Shown here in pieces: positions 23,321-35,850 of a DNA stretch of 64,000 nucleotides (the stretch's first letter is position 1; each line of letters starts with the position of its first letter). The position numbers were made by a program, and so were the translations under genes. The DNA comes from Ifrita kowaldi (taxonomy: Eukaryota > Chordata > Aves > Passeriformes > Cinclosomatidae): positions 190,253 to 254,252 of the forward strand of contig VZRS01015047.1 of NCBI GenBank assembly GCA_013398055.1, read 5' to 3'. The notes under the pieces are model-generated. The model ran no database searches, had not been told where the DNA came from, and saw nothing but the letters and a program-made list of their open reading frames with translations.

Positions 23321-26300
23321 GTATAACTCAAAAACAATGGATCATATATGCTGACCCAGGCAATGGGAAAAGAACTAGCCTCATAAGGAGTTAGCAAAAT
23401 TTTATGCCTAAGAGGTTTTATATACATATATTTATGTGTGTATGTATGTTTTTAAATTTTTTTTCTCTGTATCTTCTTGTAGTTAGGAAGATGACATTTG
23501 GTCTAGTATAGAGGGGAGAAAAGGCAACAGTCAGATCAGTTCTGCTGGCCATGACACGAGGTGGAAATGGCTGCACCTCAGAATATGTGATTTTTTTCTA
23601 GCTTAGACCCAAGCTAACTTGCTCACAGATGCTTGAGCAGAATTCACTTGCTTCTCTTTGGAGAGCTAGAGCTCATGGTCTGTTTCAATATTGCAGAAAA
23701 AGCTCTTACACTGTTTTAAAGCTTGTTGTTTTGCTTTTGTCTTAGCTCCCCCCATCCCTCACCACGGCCTAAGCTTGAAAAAATTTAATGCTAGACAATG
23801 TGGTTTCATTTGGGAAAGGTTTGTGGTTTAGAGGAATGGCACTGTTTACTTCTTCAAGGGGTATTGGAAGGTCAGATAAGGGGAAATAAATTGTCCTTGC
23901 ATGCAAAAAATTTAATTTTATTTTTATTAATTTTTCTGTGTTCCTGAAAGTTAGCTTTGCATAGCCAATCTCTGATACTGCAAGTGTACACTGCTGACTG
24001 GTGTCTGCCAAATGCTCACTCCTTTGCCATCTCAGAAAGGCTCTGTGTCTTCGTCATGAATACCTACCCTAATTTTAAACAAAGCTCTGCACATATTACT
24101 GGTTTCCAGGTTATGCTACTTTGTGTCTTGTGGGGGGAGCACTGCTAGCACTATTGCTGAGCATTCAAGACTGTCATCTTAGATTCTCAAGCTCCTTTTG
24201 TTTTCTCCTTCTCATCCTCTGGCATGTGTTTGGTCTCGTTTCTTTTCTGCTCTCTTTGGCCTTCTCTCCAAAGATATTCATGTTGATCTGGCCAGATGTT
24301 ATTCTGCTCTGGCCTTGTCTGTCTAGAATTGCAAATATCAGAGAGAGATAGTGCTGCAAATACCCTCTTACTTGATCCTTAGGATGAAAGGAGGAATGGG
24401 TAACATAAAAATATGGGTACCAGCTCTAAAAGGAAGAGACTGCAATGCATTTCAGGTCTTTTAAAAGTAAAAAACAGCCTGGGAATTTTTTTTAAATTTT
24501 TGATAGAAATGTCCCTTGAGAATAGGGAAGCCTTTGAATGATATATCTGCTGTGCTGCTCAACAACAATACTGAGATCTGGGTGACACTGTTGGTGGCCC
24601 TCAGCTCCTAAAGCACTGCTGGCCAAACAAACGCCATGGGCAAGGCTGTTCCTGTGCCACAATATGCACCGACTATTGCAGGGCTTGGCTTGCTTTCTGA
24701 GAGACCAGCCTGCTCATTTCTGAGGGAAGCACAGAGAAGCTGACAAACCTGGGGCATTGAGGCAGCTTAATGGGTCCTTGGCTGTTACACCCTTAGTGCA
24801 GTGTGGGCTGCTAGAGGCAAAATTAATGATGTTTTGGCTGGGCCATTTATAGAAGTGTGGTTTTTTGGTGAAAACAAAACACCAAATTAGTAAGAAAAGT
24901 AAAGCTGTGGAGTTAAAAACATCTGCTTGTCTGTGTAGTGCAAACCTAGCCTGTGAGGAGAAAATAAAAAGTACTGATATGTCCCTGTCTTAAAGGTTGC
25001 TGTTGATGTCTAGGGATCAAAATTATAAACTGGTATATCGGACATTTTACAAGAAAAAGAAATTATGCTCTGTGTAGATAAATAGAACATTATTTCTATC
25101 AGCCACCAATTCCTTATAAAACAGGTAAATTTGCTCACAACTGGTTAAAGATGTCTCCCCCTCTCCTCATGTTCCACCTGTTATGTGTGAGAGGTGCACG
25201 TAGCTGCCTCGCTTGCAAGGCTGCTCAGGAAAACTCCAAGTGAAAAAGCAAGTGACTTCCAAAAGACTGTAGGCTTTAATTATAGCAGCACAGCTTCAGG
25301 TCTCAGGGAGAGGTATCCCTGAGAGGATGGTCTGTACACACAGTCAATACTGTCTGGACACTGTACAATGTGCTATGGTTAATATTTTTGAAGCAGACTC
25401 CTCTGCTGTTAGGGATCTGCTTTCCACCTCACGACTTAGACAGGGTTAGTGGCACATACTTGGTTCACCTGCGTGCTCCCTGCTGGATTGGATTAAAATT
25501 GTCCAGTTTGGCATCATATTCACAGCCTGATGGTGTCCAACACTTTGAAGCAGGGCAAAACTGTGTCGGTGCCCCTTGTGAGTGGAGGCACTGAGCAGCC
25601 TCAGAGCTGACCAGTGTAATGCCTTTGGCAAGCTTAGGTTTATGGCACTGGATGCTGTGTCATTTGGACCCTGGTTTATCAGCCAGGAAATCATGCATGG
25701 GATAATGTCCCCTGTTATGAGGCAGTGTGGGGTAGTTCCCTTGTTTTATCCAAATTAATTGTCAGTCAAGGTATGTGTGTGCTGGTATTTGGGCAGAAAC
25801 TGGTAAAGGACTTGGTTTTGCTTTATTTTTGTTTTCTCTGTGTTTCGTTTTTCTCAGTTGTGTGCAAGATAGAAGCAGAAGAGACAAGTATTCTTAAATG
25901 TTAGAGAAATGTGAACAGGAAAGAAATCCAATCTAACCATAGTTACACTTCCTACTTGTCTTTCTGTTTTTTACATATGAATATTTAATTGTCTACATCT
26001 AAGCATATACACCTTTGAAGGGTTTTCTGGGGTAGAAATCCTGTTTACTGATCTTTAACATATCTCCACTCCTGTTTTAATAGACAGGTATGCTAGCAAA
26101 CATTGTAACCTGCAAACATTACAACTAGCAGTCACAATGTTGTTAGCAGAATAGAGATGAAAAATGTACAGTCTGAACACGAAGGCAGTGTCACAGAATT
26201 TACAACTCGCTTCCCCTCATCCCTGCTGCTTTACTTAAAATTACAAACAAAACAAAAAAGCCAAAGCACAACAAAATAAGAAAACCCCAAACAAACAAAA

Positions 26301-27237
26301 AATCCTGATGATTTTTATGAGGCCTGACTCATGACTTTGACCAAGCAAACTACACTGGAGCAAGGAGTTTTTCTCATAGCATCTGTGTTCCTGGAGCCCA
26401 CGTATCCTTGCCTGTCAAGGACACTGCTCTCCCCTTGCAGCCACCTTGAGCCCAGTTGCAGAGCCTGGCAGCTCCCAGAACCCTTCACAGAGTGCAGCAG
26501 AGGTGATGTTACAAAAGCAATGCCTCACGTTCCTGGTCTTAGTGCTAGATGGTGCTCTTTGCATCTAACATGTTTTTCTAGCCTTTTTGAAAGCATAAAC
26601 TCAGTCAAAAAAGTAACAGTACCGAAGTGACAGCTGACTGCTGTGGTTTTAAGCTAAGACAGAGGTGTCTTGTGTAGCCCCTTTACAGTCCAGCTGTAGT
26701 CTGTGCCTGAGAGTAAATCAATAAATGCACAGATGTAGCAGCGGAGCAGGCACAAGTTCTGTCACTTATTTTCAATCTCTGTTCGCAGAAAATTCCTGTG
26801 ATGGCCAATTTTCCCAACCCTATTGGCTTTCCTCCTTCACTCCCCTTCTGAAAAACTGAAGAGGGGTTTGGAGCTTGTGGAGAAAGATTTGTTAGAGGGG
26901 AACAGGTCTGTGGCCAGTGTCTGGGAAGAAGGTGCGAGTGGGGGCTGCCCCTGTAGTGCTCTCTGTGCAGAGATGCAGCAGGCAGCCACCATGCAGCTCT
27001 TCAGAAGCTGTCCTGGAGGTTGCACTGCAAGATGAAATATCTTTCAGCCTCACTTGGGCTCCTAAGCCTGCACTAGCTGTCGGCGACAAGTGAGAGACAA
27101 ATTACATGTTTTTTCAGTGCTGTCCTTTATAACAATTATGCCTTAACAGTGGGAGGACAGGGGATAGTTGCAAGTAAGTTTAATCCCAAAGGGATTGTTC
27201 ATTTCCTCTAACTACCACACTCGCCAGTAGCTCTGTT
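23321..27237. other. Non-coding stretch with simple repeats only
   Basis: A TA/TG-rich tract lies at 23420-23461. An A-rich tract built from CAAA and ACAAAAC units lies at about 26241-26306. ORFs reach 99 codons (26331-26630) with no recognisable protein. No mobile element or RNA gene was supported. Confidence 0.55.
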
Positions 27238-27294
27238 CTCCTTCCCTCAGTCTCCCTCCCTCCTCGTCTCTGTTTCCCCTCACCCCTCCCTTGG
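27238..27294 (+). repeat. Pyrimidine-rich tract
   Basis: Nearly all bases over about 57 positions are C or T, in irregular CCCT/CTCC units. Such tracts can adopt triplex structures and are common near regulatory DNA. Here it directly precedes the conserved-looking block. Confidence 0.7.
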
Positions 27295-27299
27295 CAAAG

Positions 27300-28190
27300 T
27301 TACCTTTGCAGTCATGGCCTGCTCATGGCAAGGATTAATGGTTTATTGGAATTTGCACGCCTTACAGTGGTGTGGCACATATTCTTATGAATTTTATTGC
27401 AATGCACCGCAGTATATAATTTCATTAAGCTGCACATGCCATGGTTATTTGCCGTTATTCCCAAGACCTCTATGTAGTTTTATCAGTCTCAAATGGCAGG
27501 GAAATAAAAAAATAAAATAAAATAGAATAATGCCTAAATGGAGGCAGAGAGGTCAAGGGACCCTATATGCTGACTACAACAACAAATTTATCATCTCATT
27601 TGTGTGTGGGCAGGGGAAGGGAGCAATTTCTTCCCTGTATTTTAATTAACTGTGTTTCACTGCTCGGTAGTAAAGATAATAACCATAACATTAGTGCAAC
27701 TACTACACTATCAAATGCTTGTCACGGCCTAATATTCTCCAACAATATAGTTCACAATGGAAACATGCACAACAAAAGAGCAGCTCGTTTTGTTAATTTA
27801 CTGGGGCTCTGTGTTTTTGGAAGGCCGGTATATATTTCTGTGAGACTGATTAAAATAGAAAGAAGTGTACATAGTAGAGAATAATATTTTTACTGGTGTG
27901 GGATTCATTTAACAAAAGTGTTCCTTCAGGAAAACAGAACCAAGATGCTAATGCTATACCTCATTTATTGCCAGCATATTCAGTGACATTTCATAATGTA
28001 CATCTGTCAGCCAGAGATATAAATGAATGAGGTGAACCATGCAATTTACCCTCAGGAAGTTCCATTAGAGCCCCCAAAGTATAATATTTATGAGGTCAGA
28101 ATCAATTAATCAGATAGCTGTATTTGCTTTTCAGCTCAGCATGCTCTTCTGCACCAAGCTGTTGCATTGGGAAAGTCTTTCCTATTTGGT
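27300..28190. promoter_or_regulatory. Candidate cis-regulatory (conserved non-coding) cluster
   Basis: Three neighbouring segments (27310-27490, 27700-27880, 27950-28130) share a texture often seen in vertebrate conserved non-coding elements. They have many TAAT/ATTA homeodomain-type cores and words such as TTTATTGG and AATCAATTAATCAG. CpGs are retained inside AT-rich DNA (for example in TTTGCACGCC, CACCGCAG and GCCGTTATTC), and there are no repeats. A (AAAAT)-type A-rich strip at 27499-27531 separates the first two. The call rests on texture alone; no alignment could be made. An exon-like 54-base segment (28135-28188) adjoins it. Confidence 0.3.
28135..28188 (+). other. Small exon-like segment (unconfirmed)
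   Basis: The acceptor GCTGTATTTGCTTTTCAG ends at 28134, and the donor TTG then GTAAGAGG has its GT at 28189-28190. The 54 bases between are open in phase 0 for 18 codons, rich in Leu and Ser. Micro-exons of this size exist, but chance pairs of sites this close are common. Confidence 0.13.
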
Positions 28191-30764
28191 AAGAGGAGTC
28201 AGTTTGTATGTGCTGCATGTAGTCTGTTTTGTAAATCAAATTGCTTTCCTCACACAGCTTATACTCCATACAAATACAAACTATAAATTAAGAGAATGAA
28301 AAATAAGTCTCTCTCAAAATACATATCAGAATAGAAGACTTGTGTGTTTCCTGCTCATTGGTGTAGCCCCTTGCAAATCTGTTGAAAAATGAGAAAAAAA
28401 CCCTGGGAGTAAATAATGTAACTTAACCAAATATGACCCCAGTAAACAGAAAGTCTTGCTGGGAAAGTAAAAAATAGTCAATTTTTTAAAGTCTAAAGCT
28501 ACTGGTTTGATCAAAGGAACTCACTGAACTTTATGAAAAAAACTCAGTACATTTTGAGATGCATTACCAAAATGGTTTTCCTTTGCAACCGTGTTCTGAA
28601 TGCTCATAACTTTAATTTCCCCTTCTTGGTTAGATTGACCATTGGTTTGTCTCTGTGAGAATCTGTGTCCTATCATTTTTGTTGTAAATTGCAGTCATTT
28701 TGTGGTCTATTTTGAGATGCATTGGGAACTTCTCCTGGCACTCTGACACCAGTGGAGCAGGCACTTGGCTGCCAGAGCTCCTGGGAAGTGCAGGTGGAGC
28801 CTGGTCACCACCCCAGGTGTGGACTCCTCGTTCCCAAATGGAGTCTTTCTTGTAAGGAGATTTTTGAAAACTTAACTGTAATTTTGATCATATTGTGATT
28901 TTATTTTGTTTTGTTTTCTTTTTTCTTTTTTCCCTATTTTTTTTGTAGACAACAGATGCAAAATATAAATTTTAATAATGAAATCTGTGTCAATATGTTT
29001 GCACTGTCATAAATGATGCCAAGATGCGATCCAGCATTTCTTTTTTTCTTGGAAAATGAGTTTATTTAAGATGGTTCTGCCTGTTATCTAGTAAAATGAC
29101 TTTTCTCTTCCCAGAACATTTCTCAAGGACGAAAGTGAAAGCAGGAAGGGTACATCTGAAATCACTGGTACAGTTATTACTAGCAAAGAATAAACTGGGA
29201 AAAGCCCCAGAATGCTTTGCCTTCACAGTTTATGACCAAGATCCGTAACAACTAATATTTTGTATTTAAAGCTTCTCATTTTGCTGTGGGGGGTTGAATA
29301 TCTCATACTCCAGATTTGGTCTTTTTCTCCTGAAGAATGTGGATGGTAAGACAAAATTTTTTTTTCCCACCAAAACTACTGTCAGAAAGTGCTGATACAT
29401 CCCGAAAACAATACGTCCCAGGGTGGGAGATCTGAGCAAGAGAGGAAAGGGGGATGAGGTCCCTGTGTACCACATAACCCCCTGTTTGTAAGTACTCACT
29501 TCAGAAATAAAGAGCAATGCTCAGCACACATCAGAAAGCCAGGGGACAGGTTTGGAAGAGGAGCTAGAGCCTAAAAACTGTGGGTCCAGGACAAGTGCAC
29601 TCAATTCACTTCTGGCCAAAGGGAGAGTGGGAGGGAAGAAGTTTAACATTTTTAGTAGCTGAGTGTGACAGACAGCTATCAGCCATAGAAGAGATCAGTG
29701 GGCTAATTTATCAAGAGCATAGAAATACGAGTTTGAATACTTATTTTTATAGACATTGGTGCCAGTGACTTGAATGCTGCTGCTTCCATTCCCAACTGAG
29801 CATCCCAACCATCCCTTAGGGAGTTTCTCCTTTCTTTCTGGGCTCTTGTGCATCAGAATGAAGCAAGTGACAAAACCCTCAAGCCGGAATCTGCCTGCCT
29901 GTGTGGCAGCAGAAAGCAGAGCTAGGTGTTCAGGCATTCTCCATTGTGGTAGACGTGACTCTGTCTTTATGAAACAGCCAGCTTATCAGCAAATGCAGTA
30001 TTTTTATAAGCATGGTGTGTGCAGAGTCTGAGTTTCATACATTTATTCTCACTACCTAGTTGTATCAAGGCACTGTGAACATCAAGGTGTTTTGTTTGCT
30101 TGGTTTTATTTTCTCTGGGCTAGTGAGCATTATGGTGGGATATCACTGACCAGCTGGAATTCATGATATTTTTCTGCTGTGTGATTTTGCTACTGAAGCC
30201 TTGTAAACGGAGGGCAAACACTTCTGGAACAAGAGTGAATACCCTTGTTTGCATATGAATGAGTATTTGTATGGGCCCTTATTCTTGGCATTTATGCAAA
30301 TGCAAACTCATACATGTGAAAGGGTGTGGAAGAGGGAACAAAAAATCAGAATCAAAATGAGAGGCTGGATTCATGGAAATGTTTGTTTTCCATTATTTGT
30401 CCTGTTCCCTTCATCTTTTCTATTGCACGGGGTTTCAAAAATGGCCCACACCATGTGCAGAGTGTTTTTGGTATAAGGCTTTCTGATTTAACCAGATAGC
30501 AGAAGGGAAGAATAGCTCATCTGAATGGGGGAAATGTCAGGCAATTGTTTCCAGTCAATACTCCTAGTTTTCCTAATCTTCTGCCGTTGTAGGGCAGCTA
30601 GGGGGACCAAAATCATTGATGATTTCTGAAAAAGATGAGGAGATAATAGCGTCTTTGTTGTGGCTGGCTATTGCAGGCTACTCTATGTTAATAGATAAAC
30701 TAGTTTAGATTTTGCCCTCTTTTCCTGAAAGTGGCATAGTAAGTAATTTTTTTATCTGTGCAAG
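28191..30764. other. Non-coding stretch with a T-rich tract
   Basis: A T-rich tract with TTTTG and CTTTTTT units lies at 28899-28946 and ends in an acceptor-like GTAG, without an open exon after it. A 15-base word, ATTTTGAGATGCATT, occurs twice (28551-28565 and 28709-28723). ORFs reach 85 codons and are unremarkable. Confidence 0.5.
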
Positions 30765-30910
30765 GGAACTCTTCTGCAACCAGCCAGGGCTATGTCATCT
30801 TGCTGTCCATTCATACAGTCCCTGTCAGTCACTATCCTGCACCGTGCAGCTGGGAACTGCCTGGGATACTGCAGGCTGGCTGAGGTTCAGGCTGCAAGGT
30901 GGTGCCAAGG
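30765..30910 (+). other. Exon-like segment of 146 bases (unconfirmed)
   Basis: A T-rich acceptor (AATTTTTTTATCTGTGCAAG, ending at 30764) and a consensus donor (CCAAGG then GTAAGTGTG, GT at 30911-30912) frame a segment that is open in one frame across its whole length. That frame continues the ORF starting at 30712. The acceptor ends in AAG rather than the preferred CAG. No protein family is recognised. Confidence 0.14.
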
Positions 30911-33099
30911 GTAAGTGTGCTTGATAAGCAATTTTTGCAGATAGCTGTTCTCCCAAAGTAGAGGAAGAGCAAAAGAATGATCAATTAGCAAAGGAATAAG
31001 AGAAGCTACAAATGGCTACGTCTGGTATTTGCAACAGTGCTTTGTGGCAAGACCTGAGGTGAGCAAGATGAGGTGTTGCCTCTTAATTTAGTACAGATCC
31101 TTCATCTCCCACAGGACCACATCTCGGAGGCCCCTTTTAGGCTAATTTATGTGTGTCCCCCTTGGGTTTATGCACATTTGTTATTGAAGCATTTAGCTTT
31201 TCTTGTCCACGCCTGCCTTTTAGGCACTTTTAAAATTTTATCTGGTTGAAGTTTTCATGTTAACATGTGCAGCAATTATTTACTGAGATACTGTGGGATT
31301 CCATCCAGTAAATGAAGATATCTTCCTCTGTTTAGATTTATTCCCCTCCACCACGTCAAAATCCCCCTGTTTGCAGTTGATATGTTCTGTGACTGGAGAT
31401 CAGATGTCCATTACTCCTATGTGCCATGACCCCTTTTAACACTTAGAATTACTAGTTAGCTGCCTGTGTTACAGCAAAAGCTATGACACAGTCACCTTCC
31501 CAAATGTCCCCCAGAATCCCTCTTGCATACTGTGAGCAGTTCCTGGTGGTTCCTGCAGACCCTCTAGAGCCATCTCTTAAACTAATATTTGACTTATGAA
31601 TGACAAAGCAGAGAGGAAAAGATGAAACCCCTGTAGAGGGGGAGGAGGACGGGAAAACCTGATCATGACACACTCTGTAAACAAGACCCCAGAAAAGTTA
31701 AATGATTGTATTTTGGTTGACTAAGAAGATTTATGATCTTTGTGTAGAAGGAAATCTTAAGAAGACCTTGGAATTTAAGTAAGAATAGTATTTCCGGTCA
31801 TGTTTCATCCTGAAGAAAGAAAACAGTGCTGGAAAGTTTGTGAAGGTAACAAAAAGAAAAATAAAGCAAAAAAGTTATTGCAAATGAACATATTTTTTGG
31901 CCATCTGGGATGGGGAATGGTATCGCAGAAAAGGAGTATCTGAAGATTGAAAATCAAATAGTATATGACAGCAAGCTGAAAAGAGGAGTCAGGGAATTCA
32001 AAAGAACAATGAAACAAAAGCAGGAAATCTAGTTACTACATGCAGAGAAGTAGCCTGAACAAACAAACACTAAAGATTACTCAAAGGCTCTTTTAAATGA
32101 GGGTAACAAACCCCCTCCTTTCTACTTATGAGGCTGTGTACAGCGAGAAGTAGAGAGATGAATAGGGATAATACTTCAATGAACCAATAAAGCAAGATAA
32201 ACTCTAAACCAGAAAGGTCTACCAATACTATTGCGGGGAAGATAATTCAGCTGACTGTTCAAAAATCAAGCATATTAGCATTGTAAGGGAGTATACCACC
32301 TCTTAATGCTGCTGAGGATGGTCTGGGAGTTCTAAAAAACCAAGAAAACAAAAACATGGAAAAGAACACATGGTCAGTCCAACTTGATGAACATGAAAGA
32401 AGGTGTCCATAGGTTTAGTGCTCTCCATGTGTTTTGGTAGAGAAGTCAAAAGGCAGAAGAATGCCTTTCCATTTCAGCGACCCTGGGAAATCTGCAGAGA
32501 GTGGAAATGAAAGAATTAATGCAAGAAAACAAATTTAAATGTTGTTAACACTGTGCTGAGAGCTAGAGGGACATAGCTGGAGAGCAGTGCTGCACTAACA
32601 TAGATCTAACAAAGACATGGGGCTTCTGTACTGGAGGCAATATGTACCTGGCACAGAGTACACTTAGTCTACATGTACAGTCTGCAAGAGACTCTATGGA
32701 TAAATGTGCCTCTATTTATCTAAGATAATTCTGAGAGCAAAATACAAGGGAAGCTCTATGGAAGTTGTGCAGGAAGTTTGTGTCTCTTTTAAGTTAAACA
32801 AAACATATTGAAATCTGTCAGAAATCTACTGTATTAAAATTAACATATAATATTGTTAAACTGAAGTAAATGTCTCCCTTATGCTGATTTATTTGAACTG
32901 GGATGTAAATAGAGCAATGTGTTTTCTATACAGTGAGGTGAGTTCAGACTGGCCTGTAGTTTGAATTTATTCCACGTTCTTTACCAATTTGCTAAAAGAA
33001 TGGCCTTATTCCAAACCAGCTTAATTCTCTGAGGTAATTCCATAGCTGAAAAAGCCTGTATTTGATTCAGTGCTTATTTTTTTTTTTTTTTAGATTAAA
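30911..33099. other. Non-coding stretch, no gene recognised
   Basis: The longest ORF is 73 codons. A T15 run lies at 33077-33091. No mobile element was identified. An acceptor-like site (CCTTCATCTCCCACAG) near 31113 has no partner donor within a likely exon length. Confidence 0.5.
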
Positions 33100-33360
33100 C
33101 TATATATGAGAATTTCAGCTGTCAGGGATCAGAGCAGGATCATGAACAATGAGCTGATTTATTGCTGCTCTTCCAGTTGAAGATAATGTGAAAGATCTTA
33201 GTAGCCTAATGAAGTTTTTTATAAAGACACAGCTTAAAGCCCATCAAAAAGTGCCATTATGTGGTAGCTGGTTGAATGCATTTATTGTTCTGTAAATATA
33301 ATTGTTTGTTAAGCAATCAGCTGGGTTTTCTAAGTGCTTTCATTAACCACTTTTCCTCGA
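33100..33360. promoter_or_regulatory. Candidate conserved non-coding element
   Basis: This repeat-free AT-rich segment holds many homeodomain/POU-like cores: GATTTATTGC, GCATTTATTG, AATATAATTG, AAGCAATCA and CATTAACC. It resembles vertebrate enhancers in texture only. No ORF of note crosses it. Confirmation needs cross-species alignment. Confidence 0.22.
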
Positions 33361-35744
33361 AATTTTGTTGGTTTTAATACATATTCTTATCCCGGGACTA
33401 TATCTCTTCTAGTTTTTTTAATGTTTACAGCAGCAGAAACTCCACTGAAGTCTAACAAGTCTCTGTATTTAATCTGATGCAAATAGCAAGGTAGAACTGG
33501 GCTTCATATTTTGATGTGTGCATCATCCAAGTCCTATACGACTTGCACCATTGCGTAATACCTCAAAATTTGTCAGAGTGTTGGTACTCCACCTCTCTCT
33601 CACAGTATTTTAAAAGAGAAGATGATATCTGTGCAATGATGCCTTAGTTAAAGGGACAGTTAATTATGTGTGACAAAGGCAGGGCAATGGGGAAATTTCA
33701 GTGCAAATATTTTTTTGCATGTTTGGGCTCTGCCGAAACCATAAGCTCTCCCTCTGTATAACACACCTGAATAATGCAGCTGGTTAGTATCAACTCTTTT
33801 TAGCCACTGAAACTTTTTAAAAAATGTAAAGTGCTTAGAAAATTTTGCAGAATAAAGATCTTTTGAGAGTTATCATATACTATACATTAACTAGTTTGGT
33901 TTTGATTGCTGGATTCTTTACTTGTTATTATATTTCAAACCATTTCTTAAATAAACCTATCATGTCTTATACCAGAAACTTCTTTAACTTGACTTGTAGT
34001 ATATATTTTTATGCGCTACTATATGTATCTATTTCTTTCACAAACAGATACAATTCCATTGGCTTTCTAGTATGAGTGAAGTTTTAAAGTAGACGAAGCT
34101 TAGACACTTGAAATCACTAGGACTCTAGCTGTGGATTCAGCCAAGCTGAATCTTCAAAGGTTGATTTAAACTGTTTATAGGTTGCGGCTTCACCTTAAAG
34201 CTGAGGTATACTGTTTGTTGTCCTTGTCTCCAGTTCATGAATGGAGCCTGGTTCTCTCTCCTTTTACTTATGTTGGGGTATGTGCCTTACCTAGACCAAC
34301 AGCTCCCCTGGTTTCTGAAGTGATTGCAGAACAGAGCAGATTTTGAAAAGTGTCAATCCAGTGGGATGAAGCTGTTGGTGATTTGCTTTTTGTGCAGCCT
34401 CCAAGAGCACCACCTGCCTGCCTCAGGCTCTGGAGCCTGGGATGCCACAGCATGGCGCAGTTAAACCAAAAGGGGACAAGCAATTCTGTGTGTGCTGCAG
34501 TGATACCAGCTCCTGTGGGTCATTCTGTGGTCTCTGTACCTTGAGAAAGCAACACGATGCCCTGTTCATCTTGAGGGGAATAACACAGAAGCTGAGAGGT
34601 AATGGGTGTAGGAAGGATTTCCTGCAAGCTTTTCAATCTGGGCTGTGTGCTGAAGCCTGGGAAGAGAAGTAAATTGCCAGATGGTACACTTGTCACCATC
34701 TTGTCCTCCTTACCGTCTGACAGGAAGTCTTTGCAGCTCCTTGCTTCCTTGATGACAGGCTCCTTTGATTTGATCCAGCCTGTTTTAAGGGAGTAGGATA
34801 TCTGGGAGGCGGGGTGTGTACGTCTGTGAGATGGATTTTAGGGAACCATACACGGCATCATAAGAGTACGTGTGTGCAGTGCCTTTGCCCCTTGAACAGC
34901 AGCTTGGATGGGGGTTTGGTAATGCATTGGTTTTGTCATCTAGATAGGATCACTTGCAAATATCAATGTTGCAGTATTTATTCAGTGTAGTTTCTGAAGC
35001 TTGCTTTGTGAAAATATCCTTTTACCCTCTTGAGGTCTCTGTGGTTTTAAGAGGAATATTATCCCAAATGGCTCCCTGTCTTAAAGAGTTGTGGGGTCTG
35101 TTTTGGAGAGGCAAGGGCATAAATTCAGACTTCATTCTTGCTACTGCTATGGAACAGATTAAAACATGCATGAAGTTTGAGGCGTGATGCTTGTTTCATG
35201 AGGACTGTACAGCACATAGGTGAATCTTTTTTTCATGCAGGGACTAACTCTGCTGAGGCATACTGTGTGGGGATGTGCTGTTGCTGTAAACCAGCTCTTG
35301 AATTCATGGTCAGGAGGTGCTAGCATCCTACAGAAGCTTACTAGTCTTTAAGTGAGGCCAAGGGGCTGTTGTCCCCACATCTCGTGGCAGCTGGGGCTCA
35401 CCGATCCTCCTGTGAATGTCTCAGCCTGACTATGCAGTGCCCCATCTCCTGCTTGCTGCCCTCCGCTTTCATGGCATTTAGGTTAAATTGGGCAGGTCCT
35501 GCTTTATCAGATATGGAGAAGGAAAGACCTAGAAGCATGCTGAATGGTGATCAAGCCTTACTGCAGAGGCTCATGGAACCTTAGCATCTAAAATATAGGA
35601 ATGTTGTGAGTGGTCTCCAGCCTTTCTAAACTTGTTGGAATAAAGGTTCGTGTGTGCTGTGGCTAGGGGAGGGTGTCCTTATTCCTGGCTCAGTCTGCTG
35701 TAATGCAAACAAGAGATATTAATCACAGACAAGCCAGACTGGAT
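33361..35744. other. Non-coding stretch, no gene recognised
   Basis: A 76-codon frame at 33845-34075 encodes a strongly hydrophobic peptide with two membrane-like stretches. It lies in very AT-rich DNA, where Phe/Ile/Tyr/Leu codons arise by composition. Other ORFs (34268-35584, up to 77 codons) are featureless. No repeat was identified. Confidence 0.5.
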
Positions 35745-35850
35745 GTGTTTCAGACACACGTCTAGCCCATCCCTCACCAACCTGTTCATAAAGCTCCCCA
35801 GTAATGGGGATCCCACATGTCAGACAGGAGTCTATAGTCAGGTCCTGGAT
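35745..35850 (-). mobile_element. Possible old CR1-like LINE relic
   Basis: The words AACCTGTTCATAAAGCTCCC and CAGTAATGGGGATCCCACA (35780-35819) recall the stretch in reverse-oriented CR1 elements that reads roughly 'cctccagtgatggggactccac'. No 3' tail or other CR1 landmark remains. The match is by memory and short. A small hairpin, CCCCA-GTAA-TGGGG, is included (35796-35809). Confidence 0.22.

Noticed and set aside
33845..34075. Hydrophobic 76-codon ORF that looks like a two-pass membrane peptide
   Set aside because: The hydrophobicity follows from very AT-rich codons; there is no supporting promoter or homology.
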